Shown: one piece after another, positions 1 through 6,814 of the stretch | Layout of the letters: each line of letters opens with the position of its first letter | Position numbering within the stretch: the stretch's first letter is position 1 | Made by a program: the position numbers and the translations under genes | Notes under the pieces: generated by a model | Databases searched by the model: none | What the model saw: only the letters and a program-made list of their open reading frames with translations | What the model was told of the DNA's origin: nothing | Assembly (NCBI GenBank): GCA_027482985.1 | Contig: JAIXVO010000477.1 | Coordinates: forward strand, 1 to 9,804 | Direction of reading: 5' to 3' | DNA: 9,804 nucleotides | Origin: Cyanobacteriota bacterium | Lineage (GTDB): Bacteria > Cyanobacteriota > Cyanobacteriia > Leptolyngbyales > Leptolyngbyaceae

Positions 1-1
1 C

Positions 2-154
2 AACAACGATCCATCTTCCTGTTTCTAGTTTACCGGGCACCGATTCCCCCATTCGGGTGACCACATGTAACCATCGAATTCTGACTGGAGTGTGTAGGGT
101 GAACGGAAATGAGCTTGATAGAATGCGAAAACTCCATGGGATGCCAGAAGTCAT
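2..154 (-). CDS. Possible 5' end of a minus-strand gene cut by the left edge
   Basis: A minus-strand frame opens at an ATG at 154 and stays open for 51 codons to the window edge. Its last twenty or so residues (VTRMGESVPGKLETGRWIVV) look protein-like, while the first thirty do not; the true start could be the inner ATG (MGESV) or a nearby GTG. No convincing Shine-Dalgarno precedes any of these starts. A plus-strand frame (3-176, stop TAG at 177-179) is also open across the same bases, so the reading is ambiguous. I recognise no family. If real, the gene would be divergent from the transporter and the two would share this leader as a promoter region. Confidence 0.25.
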   Translation of the reverse strand, partial: MTSGIPWSFRILSSSFPFTLHTPVRIRWLHVVTRMGESVPGKLETGRWIVV

Positions 155-181
155 TTATCGTTCATCCCACGCCGCTTAGGG

Positions 182-1453
182 ATGAAAACACGCATCATGA
201 CGCATTGGACTCGCTTAAAGTGGTTCGCCTGGTTGCCGCAACTCAACTATCAAATCTGGATTCTGGCCCTGGGGCGACTGCTGTCGCAAATGGGTTCGGG
301 CTTTACGCTATTTTATGCCCCCATCTTTTTTGTCAATCAGGTGGGGTTATCGGCAACAGCAGTCGGGATTGGGCTGGGGAGTCAGTCGATTTCGGGCGTG
401 TTGGGGCGGTTACTGGGCGGCACTCTCGCCGATGGTCGCTGTGGCCGCAAACGCACCCTCCTGCTAGCTGCCACGATCGCCGCGATCGCTTCCTTTGTCC
501 TCGCGGCCACCATCAACTTCCCGATTTTTGTCCTGGGTAACCTGTTGATGGGGTTTGGGATTGGCTTGTACTGGCCCGCTGCCGAAGCGATGGTGGCCGA
601 TCTCTCGGCTCCGGCGCAACGCAATGAAGCCTATGCCCTGAATCGCCTGTGTGATGGGTTGGGCTTGGGCTTAGGGGTGGTGTTGGGGGGCTTACTGGTC
701 AACACAACGGGGGCTTATCGTGCCCTATTTCTGGTAGATGGGATCTCATTCCTGGTGCTGCTGGCAGTGGTCGCCTGGGCGATTACCGAGGTGTATCAAC
801 CGACGGGAGAACACAAAGCTCTGCGGGGGTGGGGACTAGCACTGCGCGATCGCACCTTGCTGATTTATTGCACCGTGAATATTTTGTTTACCACCTACAT
901 CGTGCAAATTAGCAGTACGTTGCCCCTGTACTTCACCAATTTTGTCCCCGTCGCGCCCGATGGCAAAGGGTTCCCGCCGCTCACGATCAGTGCTTTGTTT
1001 ACCTGGCATCTGGTGGCAACCGTGATCTGCCAACTGCCGAGCGCTCGTTATCTCAACCGCTTCAATCGTAGCTACGGGTTGATTTTGTCAGCGGGTTTGT
1101 GGGCGCTGGGTTTTGTCACTGTTTGGGCTACGGGCATCACTGCAAGTGGGCATTTATTCTGGGCGATCGCGGCGCTGGGCATCCTGGCACTCGCGACCGT
1201 GACCTATCTTCCGCTGGCCTCCGCTGTTGTCGTCGAACTGGCTCCAGAATCCCTACGCGGCATCTATTTAGGGGTGAATTCCCAATGTTGGGCGATCGGC
1301 TATTTCGTTGGGCCACCCTTGGGCGGTTGGGCGCTGGATCAATCCCCCGCCGTTGCCCATGCCTTCTGGTTAGGGTTAGCGAGTAGCGTCACGGTCGCGA
1401 TCGCGATTCTGCTGGTGTTAAAGCCCCGCTTGAAAGCTTCGCCATTCTGCTAG
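182..1453 (+). CDS. Major facilitator superfamily (MFS) transporter
   Basis: A 423-residue inner-membrane secondary transporter, the usual MFS length, with about 12 hydrophobic helices in two halves. The hallmark motif A lies in the loop between helices 2 and 3 (residues 79-91, GGTLADGRCGRKR, with Asp84 and the basic Arg89-Lys90-Arg91). A hydrophilic stretch at about 203-224 fits the central cytoplasmic loop. Charged or polar residues within helices are few, and I cannot read the substrate; drug or metabolite efflux is the commonest role of proteins like this. The ATG at 182 is directly abutted by AGGG, leaving no normal spacing, and a second in-frame ATG at 197 is an alternative start. There is no earlier in-frame ATG, GTG or TTG before the TAG at 119. 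The gene ends 2 bp from the convergent lipoprotein gene. Family call firm, function open. Confidence 0.9.
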   Translation: MKTRIMTHWTRLKWFAWLPQLNYQIWILALGRLLSQMGSGFTLFYAPIFFVNQVGLSATAVGIGLGSQSISGVLGRLLGGTLADGRCGRKRTLLLAATIAAIASFVLAATINFPIFVLGNLLMGFGIGLYWPAAEAMVADLSAPAQRNEAYALNRLCDGLGLGLGVVLGGLLVNTTGAYRALFLVDGISFLVLLAVVAWAITEVYQPTGEHKALRGWGLALRDRTLLIYCTVNILFTTYIVQISSTLPLYFTNFVPVAPDGKGFPPLTISALFTWHLVATVICQLPSARYLNRFNRSYGLILSAGLWALGFVTVWATGITASGHLFWAIAALGILALATVTYLPLASAVVVELAPESLRGIYLGVNSQCWAIGYFVGPPLGGWALDQSPAVAHAFWLGLASSVTVAIAILLVLKPRLKASPFC

Positions 1454-1455
1454 CC

Positions 1456-1710
1456 CTAATCATCTTTCTCTTTTTCAGACCGTTTTTCCTTCGATTTTTC
1501 GTCGTCATCATCGTCTTTTTCCGAGCGATGTTCCTTCGACTTCGCGCCCTTCTCCTCGTCCTCTGATTGGGACTGGCGATACTCCGCTTCTTTGCTCCCT
1601 GATTCTGACTCTGCCGCCGTTTCGGAACGTTCCGCATTACCGCCACCACAAGCTACCAGCGTACCACTCAGCCCCAACACCACCAGCAAACTCAATAGTC
1701 CGTTGTTCAT
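1456..1710 (-). CDS. Small highly charged lipoprotein, function unknown
   Basis: An 84-residue protein with a hydrophobic signal peptide (residues 4-20) ending in the lipobox Leu18-Val19-Ala20-Cys21, so it is probably exported, lipidated at Cys21 and held at a membrane. The mature part is almost wholly Glu, Asp, Lys, Ser and Arg and must be disordered. It contains a tandem repeat with a 15-residue period: KSKEHRSEK (57-65) and KSKEKRSEK (72-80), separated by an Asp-rich run (66-70). The start is supported by GGGAGG about seven bases before the ATG. I recognise no family. A competing minus-strand frame (1389-1649) is Arg/Lys-rich junk over the same bases. The gene is convergent with the MFS gene, so joint regulation is not implied. 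Confidence 0.75.
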   Translation of the reverse strand: MNNGLLSLLVVLGLSGTLVACGGGNAERSETAAESESGSKEAEYRQSQSEDEEKGAKSKEHRSEKDDDDDEKSKEKRSEKEKDD

Positions 1711-1877
1711 GATTTACCCTCCCGGCAGGACGACAACTTGATCATGCGAAATTGCCGCCCAGCCCACTGAGGCTAACGGTCAAAACTTGCTACTGTCATG
1801 ATTGCATCCCCGCCTGCTGCCCAACCATTGCTGTTGGCGAGGGTGACAATAGAGCTAAATCAACAGGATGACGGGAT
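1711..1877. other. Divergent intergenic region between the lipoprotein and oxygenase genes
   Basis: These 167 bases separate two divergently read genes and must hold both promoters. I could not pick out a convincing -35/-10 pair for either. Only the ribosome binding sites are clear: GGGAGG for the lipoprotein gene on the minus strand, and AGGA at 1865-1868 for the oxygenase gene on the plus strand. Confidence 0.5.
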
Positions 1878-2825
1878 ATGCCGCTCACACAAACGATTCC
1901 CACATTAGACTTACGCGAGTTTGCGGGAGACGTGATCGCGCGCCAGCGGTTTGTCCAAACGTTGGGGCAGGCGTTGACGGAATTGGGCTTTTTCGCCGTG
2001 GTCAATCATGGCGTGGAACGAGACTTGATCCAGCAGGCGTATCAGGTGGCAGAGCAGTTTTTCACCTTGCCGGAAGCAGTCAAAGCGCCCTACGAAATTC
2101 CCGATTTGCATGGACAGCGTGGCTTTACCGCCTTTGGCAGAGAACACGCCAAGGATCATCCGGTACCCGATTTGAAAGAATTCTGGCATGTGGGGCGCGA
2201 CTTGCCAGAAGACCACCCCCAGCGATCGCTCTATCCCCCGAATGTAGCGATCGCCGAGGTGCCAGACTTTCAACCCGTGATGAGTCAGCTTTATGCCCAA
2301 CTCGAAGCCTGCGCGACGGAGTTACTCAAAGCCTGTGCGCTGTTCCTGGGTGAACCCGAAACCCTCCTGGCTGACATGATCCAGGACGGGGACACAATTT
2401 TGCGGATCATCCACTACCCGCCCATCCCCCCGGATACGCACCCCGCCAGTTTGCGATCGGCACCCCATGAAGACATCAACCTGATCACCTTGCTGTGTGA
2501 AGCCACCGACGATGGGCTAGAACTGTTGCAACGGGATGGCACCTGGTTGCCCATCCCGGCTCATCCGGGGCAAATCATCGTCGATAGCGGTGATATGTTG
2601 CAACGTCTGACGAATGGCCTCCTCAAAAGCACGACTCATCGCGTCACCAATCCCACTGGAGACACCCAACGTCGCTTTTCCATGCCGTTCTTCGTCCATG
2701 CCCGCAAGGAAGTGAACCTCTCCCCGCTGCCCAGTTGTGTGGCGCAAGTGGGTGCCCCCCGCTATGCCCCGATCACCGCTGGTGATTATTTAATGCAACG
2801 CCTTCGGGAAATTGGGTTAGCGTAA
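1878..2825 (+). CDS. 2-oxoglutarate/Fe(II)-dependent oxygenase, isopenicillin N synthase-like family
   Basis: A 315-residue cytoplasmic non-heme iron oxygenase. The N-terminal DIOX_N-type region includes GFFAVVNHGV (37-46), a signature of this family. The jelly-roll core carries the iron-binding triad His197-x-Asp199 (in SAPHEDINLITLL) and His254 (in STTHRVTNP). The 2-oxoglutarate-anchoring Arg-x-Ser is Arg266/Ser268 (RRFSMPFF). All catalytic residues are therefore present and length is normal. Such enzymes hydroxylate, desaturate or cyclise small molecules using O2 and 2-oxoglutarate; true isopenicillin N synthase does not use 2-oxoglutarate, but it is rare and needs a peptide synthetase neighbour, absent here. 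Substrate unknown. AGGA at 1865-1868, nine bases before the ATG, supports the start. Its 3' end overlaps the convergent coiled-coil operon by 9 bp, with no terminator visible. Confidence 0.9.
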   Translation: MPLTQTIPTLDLREFAGDVIARQRFVQTLGQALTELGFFAVVNHGVERDLIQQAYQVAEQFFTLPEAVKAPYEIPDLHGQRGFTAFGREHAKDHPVPDLKEFWHVGRDLPEDHPQRSLYPPNVAIAEVPDFQPVMSQLYAQLEACATELLKACALFLGEPETLLADMIQDGDTILRIIHYPPIPPDTHPASLRSAPHEDINLITLLCEATDDGLELLQRDGTWLPIPAHPGQIIVDSGDMLQRLTNGLLKSTTHRVTNPTGDTQRRFSMPFFVHARKEVNLSPLPSCVAQVGAPRYAPITAGDYLMQRLREIGLA

Positions 2826-3353
2826 GGCGTTGGCTTCCAGGACGGCGAGTTTCCAGGTTTTGGCGGTAATGCCTAACTGCGATCGCACCCCTGCCAGGGT
2901 CTTGTAAGCCTGCTTCAAACTTTTCTCAGTCCAGGCTATGTCGGCTGCGGGAACGCCGCCAGCGGGGGGGGAAGGCGGTTGCGGTGGAGCGATCGCGGAC
3001 GGTGGAATCAGGTGCTCAATCAAGTAGTCGAGGCGCTGTTCGATGCGATCCAAACGCTGCCAGATGGTCGTCAGCGAAATGTCTGAAGGCATTGTTGCAG
3101 CGGGGAGAGTCGGCGGGTGAGCCTCAACGCTGCCGGGTTCCAACGCTGATTGGATGGCTTCGATCGAGGTTTGAAACACTTCTTCCTGAGTTTTGGCAGC
3201 TTGTAGAATGGCGACCCCGGCATTGAACAGATGATCTTCCATTGCCGCTAAGTTGGCTTCCATTGTGGCAAAGTCCAACTCGGTGGGGTCAAGGTCAACG
3301 GGGTCGGGGTGGGAGTCAGGCTGCGGCTGACGGGGCATCAGTTGATCTGGCAT
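2817..3353 (-). CDS. Hypothetical protein with short coiled coil and proline-rich linker
   Basis: A 178-residue soluble protein that I do not recognise. It has an acidic, Pro-rich N-terminus (1-27), a helical segment (28-72), a linker, a short amphipathic heptad-type helix (about 93-116, with LDRIEQRLDYLIEHL) suited to oligomerisation, a Pro-rich linker (117-135) and a C-terminal helix (about 140-178). There is no signal peptide or membrane segment. It starts 7 bp after the stop of the coiled-coil gene upstream, so the two are almost certainly co-transcribed and perhaps translationally coupled, since no clear Shine-Dalgarno is seen. An ATG at codon 6 is an alternative start. Its stop lies inside the end of the oxygenase gene on the other strand. 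A structural or adaptor role with its operon partner is inference only. Confidence 0.75.
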   Translation of the reverse strand: MPDQLMPRQPQPDSHPDPVDLDPTELDFATMEANLAAMEDHLFNAGVAILQAAKTQEEVFQTSIEAIQSALEPGSVEAHPPTLPAATMPSDISLTTIWQRLDRIEQRLDYLIEHLIPPSAIAPPQPPSPPAGGVPAADIAWTEKSLKQAYKTLAGVRSQLGITAKTWKLAVLEANALR

Positions 3354-3360
3354 AGGTTAA

Positions 3361-4086
3361 TCAGACAGAGGTCGATTCAATGTGATCTAGCAGATATCTG
3401 AGTTCGGGGGTGAGGCGCGATCGCTCATGCTGCGTCAGCAGGCGATAAGCGCGAGACAGATCCAGCATGTCCTGGTCATAGCTGGCTTGCAGGCGTTCAT
3501 ATTCCGTCTTTAAGCGTCTACATCCGGCTTTTAGCCGCTCAAATTTGGTCTGGAGTTGCGCCAGTTGGGACTGGTGCTGCTGTTGTTCAGCTTGCAAGGC
3601 TTGATGCGCAGTTTTGAGCTGTTGGTAAGCCGTCTTCACGCGCTGATAAGCAGCTTCAAATGCTTCTCGTCGCTGGTTGGCGGCAACGACCTGTTCAACA
3701 GCAATTTTGTTCAATTGTTGCAGTTGCTCAGTCTGCGTCACCAGCTTTTCGACTTTTTCTCGCAAGCGATTATTGGAGGCGGTTAATCCTCCCAGGCGAC
3801 CAATCATCGAATGACGCGAGGCGATCGCTTTGTCCCGGAGGGCGATCGCTTGGCTACGCTCATCCAAAGACAGCTCTAAGTCCTGCATCGCTGCAGCCAG
3901 CCGCTCCTGAAAACTCTGCTTAGCCTGGCGTTCCTGATCCACCAGATCCACTAAGGTCTCTTTTTCATCTTGCAGGCGATCATTCTCCTGCAAAGCGCAA
4001 TCGAGATCTTGCCGGAGTTTACCCTGGTTAAACGCGACTCGCGCCTGGATGGAAACCTGTTTTTGATTCCGGTCAAGTTTTTTCAT
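3361..4086 (-). CDS. Long coiled-coil protein, function unknown
   Basis: A 241-residue protein, rich in Gln, Glu, Lys, Arg, Leu and Ala, that reads as coiled coil over about residues 23-212. Heptad spacing is plain in 144-203, where near-repeats such as RVKTAYQQLKTAHQAL and RLKAGCRRLKTEYERL follow each other. A break with two glycines (about 94-105, GRLGGLTASNN) divides it into two rods, and a short non-heptad tail (213-241) ends it. There is no signal peptide, membrane helix or enzymatic motif. It is first in a two-gene operon. It resembles the general class of coiled-coil-rich proteins that scaffold or form filaments in cyanobacteria, but coiled coils alone do not prove homology. The ATG at 4086 has no good Shine-Dalgarno, so the start is less certain than the frame. 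Confidence 0.8.
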   Translation of the reverse strand: MKKLDRNQKQVSIQARVAFNQGKLRQDLDCALQENDRLQDEKETLVDLVDQERQAKQSFQERLAAAMQDLELSLDERSQAIALRDKAIASRHSMIGRLGGLTASNNRLREKVEKLVTQTEQLQQLNKIAVEQVVAANQRREAFEAAYQRVKTAYQQLKTAHQALQAEQQQHQSQLAQLQTKFERLKAGCRRLKTEYERLQASYDQDMLDLSRAYRLLTQHERSRLTPELRYLLDHIESTSV

Positions 4087-4167
4087 AGGAAAGCATCATT
4101 TGACCTGCTTCCAGGATACCCATCCAGGCCAGGGTCTTGCTGCGTTCCAGGATTTCTCAATTATTAT

Positions 4168-4197
4168 TTGCCTAAGCGTTACAACCTCTGCTACAGT
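4168..4197 (+). promoter_or_regulatory. Candidate sigma-70-type promoter for the tRNA-Lys gene
   Basis: TTGCCT (4168-4173) and TACAGT (4192-4197) are separated by 18 bases and resemble -35 and -10 boxes. Transcription would start near 4204, a short leader before the tRNA 5' end at 4221. The call rests on pattern and position only. Confidence 0.45.
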
Positions 4198-4220
4198 AGA
4201 AAACGTTGCAAAAAACATTA

Positions 4221-4292
4221 GGGTCGCTAGCTCAGCGGTAGAGCATTCGGCTTTTAACCGACTGGTCCCGGGTTCGAATCCCGGGCGACCCA
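4221..4292 (+). tRNA. trnK-UUU: tRNA-Lys (anticodon UUU)
   Basis: A complete 72-nt cloverleaf. The acceptor stem GGGTCGC (4221-4227) pairs with GCGACCC (4285-4291), with discriminator A at 4292. The D stem is GCTC/GAGC, and the anticodon loop CTTTTAA (4251-4257) has TTT at 4253-4255. The T arm is CCGGG-TTCGAAT-CCCGG. The first pair of the anticodon stem (T4246/C4262) is mismatched; I recall similar mismatches in other cyanobacterial tRNA-Lys genes. CCA is not encoded and must be added enzymatically, as is common in cyanobacteria. It decodes AAA and AAG lysine codons. No duplicated tRNA 3' end is visible in the window, so there is no sign of an integrated element using it as an attachment site. 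Confidence 0.98.
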
Positions 4293-4313
4293 TTTTACCG
4301 AAGCGCTAGGCAG

Positions 4314-4338
4314 CAGACGGGCAAATTTTGTCCGCCTG
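4314..4338 (+). terminator. Hairpin just downstream of tRNA-Lys
   Basis: A 25-base near-palindrome (arms from CAGACGGGCA to TGTCCGCCTG, one mismatch and one G-T pair, small A/T loop) followed by only three T residues. It may end or help process the tRNA transcript. As an intrinsic terminator it is weaker than the one at 4364-4393. Confidence 0.5.
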
Positions 4339-4363
4339 TTTGCGTTAGAGCCGAAAATCATAA

Positions 4364-4393
4364 AAAAGCTCCTGAGGACAGTCAGGAGCTTTT
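4364..4393. terminator. Bidirectional intrinsic terminator between tRNA-Lys and a DUF4278 gene
   Basis: A perfect 12-bp stem: AAAAGCTCCTGA (4364-4375), a six-base loop, then TCAGGAGCTTTT (4382-4393). A-runs on one side and T-runs on the other make it work in both directions. It sits between the end of the plus-strand tRNA gene and the end of the convergent minus-strand DUF4278 gene, so it can stop both transcripts. Confidence 0.85.
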
Positions 4394-4434
4394 GTTTAGC
4401 GTTTAGGGGTTAACTATTTGAGACGTTGAGCAAC

Positions 4435-4608
4435 TTAACGGACGTAGCTTGCACCGCGATAGGTGAGCCGCACATGAGCCGGGGCAGCGGCTCGCGCAGC
4501 AGCAATTTTCACCGGATTACCGCGGTATTTGCCAGTCACTTCAGTCTCCAGGGAAGCAATCTCGTTACAGGTAGATTCATAACGTTGTCCGAGGAATGTC
4601 AGAGTCAT
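4435..4608 (-). CDS. DUF4278 domain mini-protein (copy A)
   Basis: A 57-residue protein beginning MTLTFLGQRYEST and ending VRLTYRGASYVR. The N-terminal FLGQ.Y, the central TGKYRGNPV (25-33) and the C-terminal LTYRG..Y (48-55) are the marks of DUF4278, a small family widespread in cyanobacteria with no established function. It is soluble, basic and has no signal peptide. AGGAG lies about ten bases before the ATG. It reads the same way as the oligopeptidase B gene, whose stop is 124 bp upstream, but palindromes between them suggest a separate transcript. A paralogue of identical length (copy B) lies at 7154-7327 on the opposite strand and shares parts of the leader. I am confident of the family, not of the role. 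Confidence 0.85.
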   Translation of the reverse strand: MTLTFLGQRYESTCNEIASLETEVTGKYRGNPVKIAAARAAAPAHVRLTYRGASYVR

Positions 4609-4677
4609 GGGGGCTTGTCTCCTAGAAAATTGAGGGCAATGTCGTAACCGTTTCCATGCATTTAGGTTATCGATTTC

Positions 4678-4732
4678 TAGGGGGTCTCACCATCCCCTAA
4701 ATGTCACGACTGTCCCATGACAACCGTCATGG
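4678..4732. repeat. Two palindromes downstream of oligopeptidase B
   Basis: CCATGAC (4715-4721) and GTCATGG (4726-4732) form a perfect 7-bp stem with a 4-base loop, directly after the oligopeptidase stop on the minus strand. Beside it, TAGGGG (4678-4683) pairs with CCCCTA (4694-4699) around a 10-base loop. Neither is followed by a T-run, so they are not textbook terminators. They may protect the mRNA 3' end or act as operators for the DUF4278 gene. Confidence 0.4.
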
Positions 4733-6814
4733 TTAGCCCTGTGCCAAACCCCATTGATGCAGCAGAAAAGCATACTCAAAAGCAATTTCCTTGAGGCTTT
4801 CGTAGCGTCCAGAAGCACCCCCATGCCCAGCGCCCATATTGGTTTTGAGCAGCAAGATGTTTTGATCCGTCTTCAGGGACCGCAGTTTCGCCGTCCATTT
4901 GGCGGGTTCCCAATAGGCCACACGGGCATCGTTGAGGCCAGCGGTAATCAGCAGATTGGGGTAGTCCTGAGCCTTGACGTTGTCGTAGGGCGAGTAGGAT
5001 TTCATGTAGTCGTAGAAGGTTTTGTCGTAGGGGTCGCCCCATTCCTCCCGCTCCATGACTGACAGGGGCAGATCATCATCTAGGATAGTGGTCACGACAT
5101 CGACGAACGGCACATCGGCCACGACTGCGTGGAAGAGGTCAGGCCGTTCATTGATCACTGCGCCCATCAGCAAGCCGCCCGCACTGCCACCCGTGATGGC
5201 GAGCTGTTGGGGCGAAGTCCAGCCCTCGGCAATCAAATGTTCGGCACAAGCGATGAAGTCGGTAAAGGTGTTTTTCTTGTGTAAAAACTTGCCTTCTTCA
5301 TACCAACGTCGCCCCATTTCCGAGCCACCCCGAATATGGGCGATCGCGATCACGACCCCCCGATCTAGCAACGACAACCGACTGGAGGAAAAGCCGGGAT
5401 CATAGCTATAGCCGTAGGAGCCGTAACCTGTCAGCAGGAGCGGATTTTGTCCGGTGCGCTGGATGCCCTGCTTGTAAACAATCGAAATCGGGACATGCGT
5501 GCCATCAGGAGCCGTCGCTAGGAGTCGATCGCTGGTATACAAGGTGCGATCGTAACCTCCCACCACTGGCGTTTCCTTCAACAGTTCCCGTTCCTGAGTG
5601 TCCATGTTGTAATCAAACACCGACCGGGGCGTGATCATGGACGTGTAATTGAAGCGCAAAATGGGAGTGTGATATTCCGCATTGGCACCTTCCCCCACAC
5701 TGTAGGTTGGGTCCGGGAAGGACATATAGTGGGATGCGCCCGTTTCCACCTGGCGAATTTGGATCGTCGGTAAGCCGGCCTGCCGCTCATGGATCACGAG
5801 ATGGTGGGCAAAAGCGCTCACCCCTTCCAGCAACACCTCATCCCGATGGGGAATCACGGTTTCCCATTGCGCCTGGGCGGGAGCCGTCACCGGAACTTGC
5901 ATCAACTTGAAGTTGAGGGCATTTTCATTCGTCGTGATGTAAAAGCGATCGCCCTGATGCTCGACGCTATACTCCACTCCCTGCGATCGCGGTTGAATCA
6001 CCTGGAACTGGCTCTGCGGTTGATTGGCATCTAGAAAATGGACTTCCGAAGTGATCTTGCTATTCAAGCTCAACAGCAAGAACGCCTCACTCCGGGTTTT
6101 ATCAATATCGAGATAGAAAAACTCATCCGGCTCGTGGTGCAGCAATTCGTCGCCATCCAGCTGACCTAATGGGTGTCGCCAGAGTTTGTACGGGCGATTG
6201 GCCTCATCCAACTGCACATAAAACACCGTCTGATTATCATTGCCCCACACCACCCCGGCTGTACCCTGAATTGCTTCCGGGAAATGCTCTCGCGTTTGCA
6301 GGTCTAAAAAGCGCAGCGTGTACCGTTCGGCTCCTGTCGTATCGGTGGAGTAGGCTAACACTTGATGATTTGGGCTGACCGCCAACACGCCCAACGACAA
6401 AAATTCCTGCCCCTCCGCCAACTCATTTTGATCGAGCAAAATTTCTTCAGGTGCCTCTAAACTGCCCTGCTTGCGGCAGTAGATCGGATAGGCTTTGCCC
6501 GTTTCAGTGCGGGTGTAGTAGTAAAACTCCCCTTTGCGGTAAGGCACCGATAAATCAGTTTCCTGAATCCGACCCAGAATTTCGTCATACAGAGCCGCTT
6601 GCAAGCCCTCCGTATGCTGCATCTGAGCAGCGGTATAAGCATTTTCAGCTTCCAGATAAGCCATCACTTCCGGCTGCTCGCGATCGCGCAACCAGTAGTA
6701 TTCATCCACTCGCACATCATCGTGGGCCGTCAACACTTCCGGGTGCAGCGCCGCGATCGGGGGCGAAGCTAGTGACAATTTTTCAGAATCAAGATTCATA
6801 ACAATCGCAGACAC
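4733..6814 (-). CDS. ptrB: Oligopeptidase B (S9A serine peptidase)
   Basis: A 693-residue cytoplasmic serine peptidase of the prolyl oligopeptidase family, which cuts short peptides after Arg or Lys. Length is normal (about 680-700). The N-terminal part has the family's YYWLRD (39-44), then a beta-propeller region (roughly 85-410) that keeps out large substrates. The alpha/beta-hydrolase domain holds the full catalytic triad: Ser544 in GGSAGG (542-547), Asp629 in GLNDAR and His664 in GAGHGG. Acidic residues Glu588 and Glu590 (MEREEWGDP) match the pair linked to basic P1 preference in this family. The longest frame starts with GTG at 6814, and an ATG five codons in (6799) is an equally good start; neither has a clear Shine-Dalgarno. 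No signal peptide is present. The role is peptide turnover. Confidence 0.95.
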   Translation of the reverse strand: MSAIVMNLDSEKLSLASPPIAALHPEVLTAHDDVRVDEYYWLRDREQPEVMAYLEAENAYTAAQMQHTEGLQAALYDEILGRIQETDLSVPYRKGEFYYYTRTETGKAYPIYCRKQGSLEAPEEILLDQNELAEGQEFLSLGVLAVSPNHQVLAYSTDTTGAERYTLRFLDLQTREHFPEAIQGTAGVVWGNDNQTVFYVQLDEANRPYKLWRHPLGQLDGDELLHHEPDEFFYLDIDKTRSEAFLLLSLNSKITSEVHFLDANQPQSQFQVIQPRSQGVEYSVEHQGDRFYITTNENALNFKLMQVPVTAPAQAQWETVIPHRDEVLLEGVSAFAHHLVIHERQAGLPTIQIRQVETGASHYMSFPDPTYSVGEGANAEYHTPILRFNYTSMITPRSVFDYNMDTQERELLKETPVVGGYDRTLYTSDRLLATAPDGTHVPISIVYKQGIQRTGQNPLLLTGYGSYGYSYDPGFSSSRLSLLDRGVVIAIAHIRGGSEMGRRWYEEGKFLHKKNTFTDFIACAEHLIAEGWTSPQQLAITGGSAGGLLMGAVINERPDLFHAVVADVPFVDVVTTILDDDLPLSVMEREEWGDPYDKTFYDYMKSYSPYDNVKAQDYPNLLITAGLNDARVAYWEPAKWTAKLRSLKTDQNILLLKTNMGAGHGGASGRYESLKEIAFEYAFLLHQWGLAQG

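Noticed and set aside
109..540. 143-codon plus-strand frame at the start of the MFS gene
   Set aside because: It overlaps the MFS frame, which has clear membrane helices and motif A; this frame has random composition.
1389..1649. 86-codon Arg/Lys-rich minus-strand frame
   Set aside because: It is out of frame with the lipoprotein gene over the same low-complexity bases and runs into the end of the MFS gene; the lipoprotein frame has a signal peptide, lipobox and ribosome binding site.
1868..2353. 161-codon plus-strand frame over the oxygenase gene
   Set aside because: It is a frame-shifted shadow of the oxygenase, whose catalytic residues are complete in the other frame.
4221..4292. tRNA-Lys as attachment site of an integrated element
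   Set aside because: No duplicated tRNA 3' segment, integrase gene or other mobile-element gene appears in the window.
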